A stretch of 64,000 bases of DNA from Kingdonia uniflora (Eukaryota; Streptophyta; Magnoliopsida; Ranunculales; Circaeasteraceae): assembly GCA_014058105.1 (NCBI GenBank), contig JACGCM010002684.1, positions 434,001-498,000 on the forward strand, written 5' to 3'. A program made the translations under genes and the position numbers. The notes under the pieces are model-generated. The model saw only the letters and a program-made list of their open reading frames with translations, was not told the DNA's origin and did not search any database. Within the stretch, counting starts at the first letter, position 1. Each line of letters opens with the position of its first letter. Below are positions 23,157 through 33,826 of this stretch, one piece after another.

Positions 23157-23984
23157 TCTTTTTTTTGCAAAAGGTATGATTGAATAAGAGACGAAGCAAG
23201 AGTACAAGAGAAGGTAGGCAGAACCTACACCCAAACTAAAACAAATTAAGAAACTCTAAAGTATTCTACCAAGGGATCCTCAAAACAAGAGATGAAATGA
23301 GGAGATCCTACAAAGTCTTCCGTCTCGAAATAAGGCATATCAAGCCCTTTTTTTGCAGCTTGAGCCGCGAAGGAGTTCCCTTCCTTCCAGATATATGATA
23401 TGCGCAATGAAGAAAAAGTATTTTGCAATCCCGCCCATTTAGTGCGATACTTCCTAGGGACCGCGTTATTAATGAACGAACTAACTGTATCATCATAGTC
23501 GGCTTCAAGCCAAATCTTCTACCAACCCATATCAGTAGCCTAACTCATGGCCTCCAATAACGCGCAACATTCAGCTTCAGGTCTTTTAAGAACTACCAAA
23601 CCTTTAATACGGACCCCCAAAACTTCACCCGAGTGAGTCCGAGCAATCACCCCCAATCTAGCCTTACCCGGGTTCCCAAGAGTCGAGTTGTGGCAGTTTA
23701 GTTTGATCTCTTTGAGCCAAGACAGCTTCCATTTGCAGCTCGCAATACAGGGGGCAGGCCTAGCTCTATCTTTCACCCCCAACTTCGAAATGATTTGCAA
23801 ATCACCTATTGTATTATGCATGCTGTTAACCGAAAGAGAAGCAACTTCCATAATCAGCGCTATCAAATGCTCTTTAATCTTGATTCCATTAAACCTCTCT
23901 TCTCTGAAGATGATCGAGTTCCTTGCCAGCCAGATAAGATACGAGAGATTAATCATGGCAGCGCGCCAAAGATCTTTTATGTAC
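23157..23984 (-). mobile_element. 5'-truncated LINE fragment with RNase H domain, inside element B
   Basis: Inserted in the protease of B and flanked by an 11-bp duplication CTGATTTGACC (23,146-23,156 and 23,985-23,995). Read on the minus strand it starts with LIWLARNSIIFREERFNG, typical of the end of plant L1 ORF2. It continues with an RNase H-like domain (LGNPGKARLGVIARTHSGEV, AECCALLEA, and a C-terminal WKEGNSFAAQAAKKG), then a stop, a short 3' UTR and an A-rich tail (AAAAAAAAGAA at 23,157-23,167). The 5' truncation, tail and duplication are the marks of target-primed reverse transcription. Confidence 0.85.
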
Positions 23985-23995
23985 CTGATTTGACC

Positions 23996-24619
23996 AACGG
24001 TAACTTCTATGGCTCCGTTAAATCCCTTCAATTCGACATTGGCAGCGGTTATGAGGTCGGTTTTCTTCATGGTTTTAGCAGTTTGGAGAAAAAGGACATC
24101 AGCAGCGCTCCCTGTGTCTATGAGTATTGTGTGGAGGATGAGGTTTTCAATTTTAATCATGATGACTAGTAGATCAGAATGGGGAAAATGGACGTGAGAT
24201 GTATCACAGTCGATGAAAGTAATGCCTTCGAGGCGAGGGTGATGGCTTGGTTCTGGTAGGAGGGTGAGAAGTTTCTCCTGGTAGGTGAGTTTGTAACATT
24301 CATCGACGCACTTACGTTTGCTTTTGGAACGTCTGTTGTCTATGTTGTTGGCTTCGATAAAGTTTATTCTGTAAATGTGCACCTCGACTGGGTCAGCAGT
24401 CAGGGTGGATTGAGGTTTGAGGTAAGACCTGTCAAGATAGCTGGGAAGGTCGACAATATACAGGTGTAAATGACCTGCTTTTAGGATGAGTTCGAGAGAG
24501 CGCTGGAGGGAAAAGCACTTGTTGGTATGGTGACAGTTGTATTTGTGATTAGTGCAGTAGGGTTTGCCTGGTCTTACATCGATAAGGAAAGGGATACGCC
24601 AGATAGGGTCTGTCTGCAT
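23996..24619 (-). pseudogene. Zinc knuckle and protease N-terminal part of element B
   Basis: Begins QTDPIWRIPFLIDVRPGKPY, then the zinc-knuckle-like YCTNHKYNCHHTNKCFSLQR (CxxH...H...C type common in Tat Gag), a basic linker with KSKRKCVDECYK, and the protease active site TILIDTGSAADVLFLQT with the catalytic DTG. The frame is open here but runs straight into the LINE, so the predicted long protein is a chimera. Confidence 0.88.
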
Positions 24620-26020
24620 ATGTGGTAGATGGGTGCTGAGAGGGGCGGTGAGTGTGGGTAAGACTGGCTTCGGTCGCTTCTTGTGAGCTTCAACGTTGTT
24701 ATCGATGTTAGGGCATTTGTTGCTCTCAGCCTCCTATGAGACAGGAGCAATCAGGGGTGTTGGAGTGGAAGGCAAGTTTTGTCATGGTTTATTGATAGCT
24801 GGGGTCGAAGGTTGGCTCAGTTTATATGACTCGTAGAGGCGCTCGAGGTTAATATAACCGTTAACTTTTGAGAGCATCTCTCCAAGGGTTTGAGGTTTGT
24901 GTAGAACTAGTTATTCTTTGACTCGACTGTGATCAGGGAAGGCATTCGAGTATGCAAGTATAGCATTCGCGCAGTCAAGGTTCTCAATTTTCCGTGATTC
25001 ATCGAGGAACCTTTTGGTGAAGGCTTCGAGTGTCTCATTACTAGATTTTCTAAAATTGAACAGGGTATCAACTCTGACTTCTCAATCCATATTTAAGGCA
25101 AACTAGATGATGAAAAATTGTGACAGTTGCTTAAAGCTTCGTATCGAGCCATTTGGAAGATTGTGATACCATCGAAGGGGGTTGTCAGTAAGGCTGGTGG
25201 GAAAATGGCGACATAGTAGGTAATCGGCTATAGAATAGAGGCTCAGGGTATTTTGGAATTCGAGAATGTGCGATTGAGGGTCTGTGTTGCGGTATTTGCT
25301 GAGTTTGGGGGCACATAAATTAGGGCGTATCTCGATAGCGAGAAGTTTAGGGCATATGGGGTTATTGAGGCAACTTTAAGAGTTGGTGGCTGGGCTCGCA
25401 CTGACGCGAATAACTGGTTGTATTTTGAGGTCGAAGTCCTATTGTGCAGCATAAGTAGCATGAGGGGGAGATCGAGGAATTCGGGGATGGTGAGTTCGAG
25501 TGGGTGGAATATGTTCAGCGCTGCGCTCCCCGGGACTTATTCGAGCAGGGCGGTGTATGGGGTCTCGAGATAACCTGAGGGCGGAGTCAGAGGAGTTTGT
25601 AGGGTGAATGCCGAGATGGATGGAGCCGGTAAGGGGAATAGTGTAGGGAGCACCCTAGGCTTGGATACGGCCTTGGGCTACTCCAAGAGTGGGTAGGGGT
25701 CCCAGACGGGCATGGGCCAACATGCGTGACGGGGCTGGTGCTTGGGTTGGTCGAGCAGGATCTAGAGGCTATAGTCTCTGTAGCTCTCGAACGGTATTGC
25801 GTAACTTGCCGATTGCCCAGTTCTGTCTATTCTCGTCATCCAAGCGGTGGTTCCATTCAGTTTCCATCTCCAGGCAGTGGTTTTCATTCTTTTGGCTAAG
25901 TTGTGAATGGTGGCACTCCTCGGCTTGAGTGACTTGTTGGGATAGCAAGGCTATTTGGGCGGCCACTCCATCAATGGAGATGCCGGCATGGGTTGAACTA
26001 GAATGGAGGGTGGGTGCCAT
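24620..26020 (-). pseudogene. Gag of element B
   Basis: Start ATG at 26,018-26,020 (MAPTLHSSSTHAG), followed by a coiled-coil N-terminal region with RHLDDENRQN-like residues, shared with Gag of element H. The capsid part, near 25,200-24,900, lies in shifted frames with many stops. The primer-binding site (26,090-26,104, minus strand ATTGGCGTCGTCTGTG) is about 70 bp upstream. Confidence 0.75.
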
Positions 26021-26104
26021 TGGGGAGAATCTTTGGGTGTTAAAAATAAAGGGAGGGAAAGAGAAAAGATGATTGGTAGGGTAGAAAGCACAGACGACGC
26101 CAAT

Positions 26105-26837
26105 TTTAGGGGCCTAACTTCTTTTGGAGGGGAAGTTGGCTCTTACAACATGGGGAAATCTTCAATCAAAGGAATGCAAATAAATAATCTAATGCTTGAA
26201 CAATCTATAGACTAAATACTTGCGTAGAGGCCCAAATGTAATTCTCTGCGACCTCTGATGAGGAATTTTAAGAGTGCTTTTATTACTGATGAGTAATCGA
26301 AGGTTTAAGTACTTGGTTTTTACAGGGTGGTCGAAGGTAAACTGCAAAGGGGCTGGGGGGAATTTTTCTAACCCCTCATTGGTTCCCCCTCTTTCCTATT
26401 TATAGAACATAGGAAGGGCTGAATCACCAAGATTAGGTTTGATTATAAGGGTACCGTCCGGATATCCCGGCGGGGCCTGGGCGCCGGACATGTCTGTACT
26501 GTCACTGTAACAGCTGCTGGAGATGTCCCTGTACTTTGTCACTGTAGCAGTGGTTGGGCCTGTCACTATAGCTGCAAGGACCAACCATTGCGCCGTCTTG
26601 TCTGGTGAGTTGGTTGTTTATCCTGTCATACCTCGACCATATGCAGCTATGGTCCAAGTGTTTCTACTACGATGTGTGGAGTCCGTCCTCGAGGCTTTGT
26701 TTGAGTCGAAGCTTTGTTTTCAGAGGATCTTTGGAAGGCTTGTTTAAGGATTGAGTCGACTTCGAGATATTGAAGTAGGTTGCGAAGTAGCCTTTGAGTG
26801 TCTGAGTGGGGTCGAAGGCTGCGAGTAGGCTACTACA
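26105..26837 (-). mobile_element. 5' LTR of element B
   Basis: 733 bp. On the minus strand it begins TGTAGTAGCCTACTCGC and ends GGCCCCTAAA (the expected terminal CA is AA). It carries a TATA-like box (CTATAAATAG, minus strand, near 26,400). Homologous to 12,377-13,110 and to the LTR of element H (45,709-46,424). Confidence 0.92.
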
Positions 26838-26842
26838 CCAGA

Positions 26843-27370
26843 GGTCGAGGCCTCCATCACAGGTAAAGTCTCTATATCAATTATAAGTTTAAAGATGTGG
26901 TATAACTCTACACAAATACCCCTCACGCTTGACCTACATATTGGTCCAGGTATTCTATCATTATCTTTTTACACATACATCATACTTATATCGTTCGTTT
27001 CTCCTTTTACGCATTTATCTAATAGAATTTTATTGATTACTATAAATAGTAATTTTTTGAAATTCTAAAACCAACAAAAATCTTTCAAAAATACATTCAC
27101 AATATCATGATTTATCTACTAACCTCAAACGCCTGAAAACGAATCTGAAGCACCGCCAAATCCTTCCTTCACAATACTGCTATAAAACTACCTTCATGAC
27201 TCAGTCTCTGCTGCCTTCTCTCGCCTTTACTGTCAATCACTCTCATTTAATCTCTCATGTAAATCTCTGCTATTTTTACTCATTACTCTCCCACTATTCT
27301 TCGATTTCTCTAAAGTTGATAAACGTTTGAATGAGGAAGATGAAGAAATATTTATATTTTCTCTCACTAA
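26843..27370 (-). promoter_or_regulatory. First codons, leader intron and promoter of aORF-c of element D
   Basis: 26,893-26,843 encodes IETLPVMEASTSG, matching MKTSPFNEASTSG of element A, with the start ATG changed to ATA. Upstream a donor GAG|GTTAGT (intron from 27,123) matches the donor at 34,060 in A. The box AATATAAATA (minus strand, near 27,354) matches AATATAAATAA in A (33,827). The acceptor is no longer recognisable. Confidence 0.6.
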
Positions 27371-27819
27371 CTGCTTGCAGTTATTGGGCCTCGCACGAGC
27401 CACCTTTGGCTTTGGAACTGAGGTGCCCCTTTTTTAATTAATGTCAAATGAGTTACAACTTTTTGGTGAAAACACCTTCCCATCATTGCCCCCTGCCCTA
27501 TATTTTAATATATTTTTATCTCTCTTACCCAAATCTCCCTCTGACCTCCCCACACTTATGATGATTCAACACTTATACGCTATCAAACTTTCCATACACT
27601 AACACAAGAGACAAAAAAATTAAAGCTACCTACTTTTTCTATTCTTGTTTCTACTACATATAGAAGTGCTGACGATATTTCCAAAGCTCTCACATTTCAA
27701 AATACAAATTCTTTATTCAAAGCAGTCATAAACAACATTTGTAACAAAAGTGGACAGATTCAAGCTTCATTCTAATTACATTTCCATGATAGTTATTCGA
27801 CCTCATACAATTAACTCCC

Positions 27820-28160
27820 TCACAAATATTTATACATGAAACATCCTAGATGTTCTGGGGAGCCACACCTAATCAGTTCCCTTCCAATAATCTTCACATC
27901 ATCCAACTTGATCTTTTCCTCAACAATTAGCCTCACAGCCTCTTTTAGAGTTAAAAACTCAACAATAGCCCTATATAGAAGCGACGCCCGAACTCATGTT
28001 CTCTACCCATTCAATATAAAACTTCAAACTAATATTCGGTCTTTGGCAAGTCAGTATCATAATCCAGCAACCCGAAAATCCTCTCTCGAACTTCAGCTAT
28101 TTTTATCGCCAATCGTCCCTCAGTGGCATAACAAATTCTCTCAGATCGAGTCCATAACAT
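27820..28160 (-). pseudogene. Antisense ORF aORF-b of element D
   Basis: ATG at 28,158-28,160 followed by LWTRSERICYATEGRLAIKI and AEVRERIFGLLDYDTDLPKT, then a stop. A later frameshift leads to the end LIRCGSPEHLGCFMYKYL. It aligns over its length with aORF-b of element A (33,071-33,424) and with that of element I (60,429-60,782). The C-terminal Cys-His motif has lost its last Cys (C-x4-H-x2-C-x2-Y). Function unknown. Confidence 0.62.
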
Positions 28161-28689
28161 CTTTTATGTCTTCCTCCTATCTAAAACTCATTTCCCCTAT
28201 TTACGCAATTTTCTAAATCACTTCAAATCCCCCACAATTTGTATATATATATATTCTATTTTTCCATAACAGCAAACCCTAATATCTTCATTAAACGTGA
28301 TTTGAACTTATCTATCCAAATTGAACTCTGTAGATTAGGCCTACCTCATTTCAAACTTATTTTCCCCAAATCCAATATTTTAAAAGAGATTTCCTTGAGC
28401 TCGAATTTCCAATTCCTACAAATTGTAAATCTTCTACAATTATCCCCCCCCCCCAATAATTCTAAGATATTCAATTTGAAACAAGTTTGTACATATATTT
28501 TATTTTACAAACACATTTTTACAACTCGATTGCTAAAATGTACTTTCTAGTTCGATCATATATATTACATTTCATCCTCTATTCATAAATCTCCAAATTA
28601 CTCATTACTCAATTTTAATCAATGGCGTTCACTCTATCTATCAATACAGAGTTTGAATAAACATTTTTAAGCTTAAATATAAATTATAG

Positions 28690-28824
28690 GTACTTTATAG
28701 ATAACAAGTTTTTCAGGTAGTTTACAGATAACAAGTCTTTCTGGTACTTTATAGATAACAAGTCTTTCAGGTAGTTTACAGATAACAAGGCTTTCAGGTA
28801 CTCCAACAATAACAAATCCTTCAG
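28690..28824. repeat. 27-bp tandem repeat, five copies
   Basis: GTACTTTATAGATAACAAG followed by TxTTTCAG repeats five times, with two alternating variants (GTACTTTATAG and GTAGTTTACAG). The matching place in element A (32,516-32,575) has only about two copies. It lies between aORF-a and aORF-b. Confidence 0.85.
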
Positions 28825-28971
28825 TTCATCTGTCTTCAGTGGTATTTCACTCTAAGAATCTTCTGAAGTAAAATAGGCACTGGAAAACACATAACATCCT
28901 CCCGTCCCCAAGTTTGATTGAAGTTTAGACATGGAGCCCAACTTCAAATGGAAACTATAGAATTAAGGAAG

Positions 28972-29464
28972 TCAGTGCTTGAACCAAATCTTCAAACATA
29001 AGAACTTCTTAGAGCCCATAAATGATGATTGGGCAGGGGCAGACATCCAATCTTTGTCTCCCTTCTCCACTACCACCATTACTTCCTCTATAACCACCAC
29101 CATCAGAGAGTTGGCAGAGATAAAGAAAGCCCTACCTTTGAATCCAACCCTATGCAAGATACTGGCGATATTGCCTAGCAGTTACACCGGTCCCCATATC
29201 TGCCTCCTCAACCTTATCCTCCATAAGGATTTAGAGATACCTCACACGTTGCTCGCCTGTTAAGACAATGTAATAAAATTACCACATACAGCAAAAATAT
29301 TCTTCAGCTTCAGCTACTTCTTCTTTCGACATACCCTGATACATCAATAAATTGGGAGTTGGGGAGAACATCTCTGCATACTAATCCCTAAAGTATTTTA
29401 GTTTTAGTCTCTGTATTTTAGCAACAACATTATCTTCATACACCATCCTCTAGGTTTTTACCAT
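28972..29464 (-). pseudogene. Antisense ORF aORF-a of element D
   Basis: ATG at 29,462-29,464 giving MVKT, a stop, then RMVYEDNVVAKIQRLKLKYF, LMYQGMSKEEVAEAEEYFCC and VLTGEQRVRYL. The last part, including GSKKFLCLKIWFKH, is open from 29,157 to 28,972. It aligns throughout with aORF-a of element A (31,853-32,345). A TATATAAA box stands at 29,536-29,543 (minus strand), 72 bp upstream, the same distance as in A. Function unknown. Confidence 0.62.
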
Positions 29465-29802
29465 TATCAGTCAAGGATTACAAAGAATTTTTCAAGCAAT
29501 AGCATACTTTGCCAAAATCCTTGGTACAGGTACTATTTATATAACCCTCGTATTTAATGTATATGTACATTTCCAAAGCAATCATCATTCAAACAGACCC
29601 ACTCTCAGAACCCCAAACGTCGCGTACATCAATATTATACATCATCATTCAATGCAGATACATCCCTCCATAAAAAATACCCATTTTTTATACCAGTCAA
29701 ATTAACATTAATACGTCATATCTTTTTAACTTCCAATACTACATAGCCACGTATTCTTTTTTTAGCTAAAGCCACTCGTGACTTCAATTGTGAGGGGGCG
29801 AT
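29465..29802 (+). promoter_or_regulatory. aORF-a promoter region and polypurine tract of element D
   Basis: Contains the minus-strand TATATAAA box at 29,536-29,543. Its right end, 29,786-29,802, reads AATTGTGAGGGGGCGAT, the polypurine tract directly before the 3' LTR. Confidence 0.75.
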
Positions 29803-30417
29803 TGGAAGAGCCTACCCTTTGATCTTACTTTATTCGAACTACTTTAAATTTGAAGTACCTCCATAATAGACTCGCGCATTTTACACGTGATATGAACAGT
29901 CAACAGTGCCTCCTAGCCCATGAACTAATGAAGAATGTGGATCGAGCACAACAGAAAAACATGAACATGTTAAAGACACCTGTCTCCTACAAAATCAATA
30001 GTTACTCAGTCAACCACCACTTACCTCATTGTTTAAAGAACGTGCTTCAGTACGATAACGAACTACGGGTACAGCCTATATAAAGAGAAAGTTCCAGAAG
30101 AGATAGGGACTAGAAAAATATATAAAAAATCATCAAGAAATCTAGATTTTCTATATTCTTAAAACATCAAAATTTTTATTTATAAGATCAAGTAATTTTA
30201 ATTCGAGAGATCACTTGTAATAGGATATCAGCCTCAAGCAATAAAAGTTACTGCTACTAAAACCCTCAACTCGAAGTCGTGGTTTCTTACCTATTCAAAG
30301 GTTTTCTACGCTGAATCACCTATTTTAATTCTTACTTTACATTAGTATTTGTCACAGTTACATTGGTACAAGAGCTTATTCCAAGCCATTTCGAGCAAAT
30401 AGAATTAGGTCACTATA
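29803..30417 (+). mobile_element. 3' LTR of element D (A-type)
   Basis: 615 bp, the reverse complement of the element A LTRs: starts TGGAAGAGCCTACCC, contains CTATATAAAGAGAAAG (TATA box, near 30,075) and GAAGTCGTGGTTTC, ends AGGTCACTATA. The terminal TG...CA has decayed to TG...TA. The open stretch 29,850-30,083 inside it is not a gene. Confidence 0.88.
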
Positions 30418-30970
30418 GTAATTCATATTGTTAGATGCTTATGCTCCCAAATTTGCAAATATTTGTGATGCACTATTGTCACTTTGAGAAACCTAATGCC
30501 ACACCCCAAACATTCATATTCCAAAACTTGTCAGAACATGTATCTCGAGATCATGATTAGGTCGACCATTCCCAAAAGGATAAATACTACTCATGCTCTT
30601 GATTGAGAGGGGGCAATTGTAAGGACTTATTCTCACCATTAACCTCATAGAAGTTGTAATATTGACCACTGTTTAAATAATTCAAATCCACAAAAATACG
30701 ACATCATTAAAGAAGCCATTACAGAAAGAAGAGCCAAATGTTATACAGACATTATAAAGACTTATTAAAACAATGTTCTACCATTCATCTTTAAAGATGA
30801 TAATGTTCATAAAATTGTCATAAAATTAATTTCAGATTTTGATACCTACAAAGTATATACTAAAACTCTCCAGAATACTCGTTATAATATAGTCACTCAA
30901 TTAATAAGATTGATATTTCTAAATCCTCAAGAGAGGTCGTGGTCTTTACCTATTCAAAGATTTCTACATT
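30418..30970 (+). mobile_element. Element E remnant: 3' internal end, polypurine tract and first part of its 3' LTR
   Basis: 30,418-30,617 is internal sequence ending in the tract GATTGAGAGGGGGCAAT. The LTR begins at 30,618 with TGTAAGGACTTATTC, resembling the F-type LTRs at 44,456 and 58,702 (minus). It is cut at 30,970 by element A and resumes at 42,675. It is the oldest layer visible on the left side. D lies between this end and the rest of E. Confidence 0.78.
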
Positions 30971-31602
30971 TGCAATGGCCTAATTCTGTAAGCTCGAGAT
31001 GGCTCAGAATTAGCTCTTAAACCAATGTTCTTGTGACAAAACTAATATAAGATAAGAAATGACACAAGTGATTTAGCGTAGAAAACATCTAAATAGGTAA
31101 AAAAAAACCACGACCTCAAGTTGAGGGTTTTAGTAATAGTAACTTTTATTGCTTGAGGCTGAAATCTTATTATAAGTGATTTATCGAACTAGAAATACTT
31201 GATCTTGTAAATAAGAAGTTTGGTATTTTAAGAATCTATAAAATATAGTTTTCTTGACGATTTTTCTTATATTTTTCTGGTCCCTGTCTCTTCTGGAACT
31301 TTTTCTTTATATAGACCTTGTCTGCAGTTATCTATCATGCTGAAACATGTTTAGCGAATAACGTGGTAGGTGGTGCTTGACTGAGTAAATTTTGAGTTTA
31401 GGAGAGACAGGTATCATTGACTTATTCATGCTTTTCTGTTGTGCTTGACCCATGTTATTTATCAGTTCGTGGTGTAAGTGTCAATGCTGACTATTTTAGT
31501 CACATGTAGAATGCATGAGTCCAATATGTAGGTAGTTCAAACTTGAAATAGTTCGATTTATGTTAGATCGAGGGATAGATCCCCACAATCGCTCCCTCAC
31601 AA
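30971..31602 (-). mobile_element. 3' LTR of element A (to 31,587) and polypurine tract (31,588-31,602)
   Basis: 617-bp LTR matching 42,071-42,674 along its length. On the minus strand it starts TGTGGGGATCTATCC and ends GGCCATTGCA. Bases 31,588-31,602 on the minus strand read TTGTGAGGGAGCGAT, a polypurine tract interrupted by one C, as in the other elements. Confidence 0.9.
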
Positions 31603-31773
31603 CCGAAGTCATGAGTGGCTTTGGTTGAGAAAGAATTTACGGGTATATGGGTATATGGGTTTTGGAAGTTGAAAATAAAGGAAGTGATGTACGCAACACT
31701 TGGGGTTTGGGGAGTTTTTCTGCTTTGAATGATGATTCTTGGGAAACGTACCTACATATTTAAATATTAGGGT

Positions 31774-31781
31774 TATATAAA
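31774..31781 (+). promoter_or_regulatory. TATA box of aORF-a, element A
   Basis: TATATAAA, 72 bp upstream of the ATG at 31,853. The same box at the same distance is found in element D (29,536-29,543, minus strand). Confidence 0.6.
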
Positions 31782-31852
31782 TAGTACATGTACCGAGGAT
31801 TGTGGCCAAGTATACTATTTGTTACAAAATTCTCTGTGAGTCTAGATAGACA

Positions 31853-32345
31853 ATGGTAAAGACCCGGAGAATGGTTTATGAAGAGAGAGTTTCTATTGAG
31901 ATACAAAAGTTAAAGTTGAGATATTTTGGTAATCAGTCCTTGGAGATGCCCACTCCTGTTCCCGTTCTACCGATGTATCAGGGTATGTCGAAAGAACAAG
32001 CAGCTGAAGCTGAAGAATATTTTTGTTGCATATAGAGATTTCATCACGTTGTCTTAACAGGCGAGCAACATTATAGGTGTCTCTGTATCCTTGCGAAAGA
32101 CAAGGTTGAGGAGACAGATGCCGGGGTTGGCACAACTGCAGGGCAGTTTTACCGATGTCTTGCGTAGGATTAGATTCTAAGGTCAGGCTCTCTTTATCTC
32201 TGCCAACTCTCCGATGGTGGTAGTTATAGAGGAGGCGATGGTGGTAATGGAGAAGGAAGACGAACAATGAAAGTCTGCTTCTACACTATTATTACCTCTT
32301 GGCTCTAAGAAGACCTTTTGCTTGAAGAGTTGGTTTAAGGACTGA
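31853..32345 (+). pseudogene. Antisense ORF aORF-a of element A
   Basis: MVKTRRMVYEERVSIEIQKL, then LRYFGNQSLEMP, MYQGMSKEQAAEAEEYFCC, a stop at 32,034, VVLTGEQHYRCLCILAKDKV, and after a frameshift the end GSKKTFCLKSWFKD. A relative in element I (59,049) shares MVTTR...IQVKIEELCVRFF and HGMTYKEALEVEDD, and one in D matches throughout. The N-terminus also resembles aORF-b (MVRTHSQR...IKVVELRERYF), so a and b may be tandem paralogues. Antisense to pol, next to the 3' LTR. Function unknown. Confidence 0.65.
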
Positions 32346-33070
32346 CTCTTTCTGCTTTCTTGCCCAGACTTCCTCCAAACCCAGTTTCTAGTCTGAGTAA
32401 TCTAGTATAAAGGGAGAAGGATGTTTGGTGACTTCCAATGCCTGCTTTACTTCAGAAGATTTTTTGTGTAAAATATCATTAAAGTAAGATGAACTGAAGG
32501 ATTTGTTATTGCAGAGTACCTGAAAGACTTGTTATCTATAAAGTACCTGAAAGATTCAATATCTGTAAAGTTCCGTTAATTTATATTCGAGCTTAATAAA
32601 ATTTGTTATTCAAACTCTGTGTTGATATATAGAATAACTCTTGAAATCGAGCGATGAATAATTCGAAGATTTACGAATAGAGGATGAAATTTATTAAATG
32701 AGATTGGAACTACAGAATCTACTATAGTAATCGAGCAGTAAAAATATGCTTGAAACATAAATTCAATTTTGAACTAAATGACTTAGAATTATCGTGGGAG
32801 AGAGATAACTGTAGAAGTTTCAAGATATATAAAAATTGGAAATTCGAGCCCAGAAAGGTCATTCTGGAATATTGGATTTGGAAAATATAAGTTCGAGATG
32901 GAATAGGTCTAATTTATTGAGGTCAATTTGGATAGATAAGTTTAAATAATTTTCCCCAGGATACAAGGGTTTTCAATTGTGAAAGAGCAGAATATAATTG
33001 TAGATTGTGGGGGATCTGGTGTAATCATAAATAGGGGACAATGAGCCTTTAAGAAGGAGGAAAAATAGAA
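32346..33070. other. Spacer between aORF-a and aORF-b, element A
   Basis: AT-rich, with no coding sequence recognised. It holds about two copies of the 27-bp repeat (32,516-32,575) that has five copies in element D. Confidence 0.6.
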
Positions 33071-33424
33071 ATTGTGTGGACTCGATTTGAGAGAATTTGT
33101 TATGCCGCTGGGGAACGGTTAACGATAAAGATAGTTGAAGTACGGGAACAGATTTTTAGATTATTAGACTATAATCTTAACCTTCCAATGACTAAGTGTC
33201 ACTTTAAAGGTTTAGATTAGATGGGTAGGGAACTTTAGTATAGGCGTCGCTTCTACGAGGAGCTATTATGGGAAGTGATTGTGGAGCCTTTATTTTGAAA
33301 AGAGGTTGTGAGGCTAATTGATGAAGAAGAGATCAAGTTGGAAGATGTGAGGATTGTTGGAGGTGACTTGATTAGGTGTGGTTCCCTAGGACATCCGGGA
33401 TGTTTTAGGTGTAATAATATGTAA
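33071..33424 (+). pseudogene. Antisense ORF aORF-b of element A, with C-terminal Cys-His motif
   Basis: The start codon is degraded (ATT where element I has ATG). One frame then runs the whole length with three stops: TRFERICYAAGERLTIKIVE, VREQIFRLLDYNLNLP, RRRFYEELLWEVIVEPLF, and the end EDVRIVGGDLIRCG then SLGHPGCFRCNNM. Element I has DERVIGGEIIPCG then MLNHLDCFKCNYM. The shared C-x4-H-x2-C-x2-C spacing could bind zinc, which is inference. No known family recognised. Confidence 0.65.
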
Positions 33425-33826
33425 GGGAGTGAATTTTATGAGTTGGAATAACTGTCAGCGAAATGTAATGAGAATGAAGTTTGAATCTGTCCTCTATTAT
33501 TGCAAATGTTTTTTGTGACTGTTGTAAAAAATAAATTGGAATATTTTTGAAATGTTTAGAGCTTTGGAAATGACGTCAGCACTTCTATAAGTAGAAGAAG
33601 CATAAAATAGAAAAAGCAAGCAGCTTTTGATTTTGTCTTGTAAAATAGTAGGGAAAGTTTGATTGCGCTTAAGTATTGGGTCATCAAGGGTACAGGGAGG
33701 TCAGAGGGAGATTTAGGAAAGAGAGATGAAAATATATTAAAATATAGGGCAGGGAGAAATGATGGGAATGTGCTTTTATCAAAAAGGTGTAAGGCCCAAT
33801 AACTGCCAGTAGTTAGAGAAAGAAAA

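Larger units (their letters stand above)
12377..26837 (-). mobile_element. Element B: complete 14.5-kb Tat-type retrotransposon with antisense module
   Basis: Bounded by LTRs of 734 and 733 bp and by the identical 5-bp target duplication CCAGA at 12,372-12,376 and 26,838-26,842. Reads right to left: 5' LTR, primer-binding site, gag, zinc knuckle, protease (split by a LINE), RT, RNase H, integrase, 198-bp repeats, antisense aORF-c, aORF-b and aORF-a, polypurine tract, 3' LTR. It landed within aORF-c of element D. The two LTRs differ at roughly one base in ten by eye, so the insertion is old. All ORFs carry stops or frameshifts. Confidence 0.92.
7037..30417 (+). mobile_element. Element D: Tat-type retrotransposon split by elements C and B
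   Basis: In order on the plus strand: integrase remnant (7,037-7,830), minisatellite, antisense aORF-c (12,376 down to 8,603), element B (12,377-26,837), the rest of the antisense region (26,843-29,500), polypurine tract and 3' LTR (29,803-30,417). Joining 12,376 to 26,843 restores continuous homology with element A around 34,330. The 5' half lies left of element C, outside the window. D itself lies in element E, whose sequence resumes at 30,418. Confidence 0.82.

Noticed and set aside
22776..23234. Open stretches on the minus strand that cross the join between the LINE 3' end and the protease-RT linker
   Set aside because: The correct protease frame explains the region. These are shadow frames rich in Ser and His without any motif.
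23540..24619. Single 359-codon open frame
   Set aside because: It is protease of element B running into the LINE across an 11-bp target duplication, not a natural fusion gene.
29850..30083. 77-codon open stretch in the 3' LTR of D
   Set aside because: Lies wholly within the LTR and is absent from the other A-type LTRs.
32019..32036. Stop at nearly the same place in aORF-a of A, D and I as a programmed readthrough site
   Set aside because: Aligned codon by codon, the stops fall on neighbouring but not identical codons (TAG in A and I, TAA one codon later in D), consistent with separate decay.
31893..32267. 124-codon minus-strand frame opposite aORF-a of A
   Set aside because: Shadow of aORF-a; the plus-strand frame is the one conserved in D and I.
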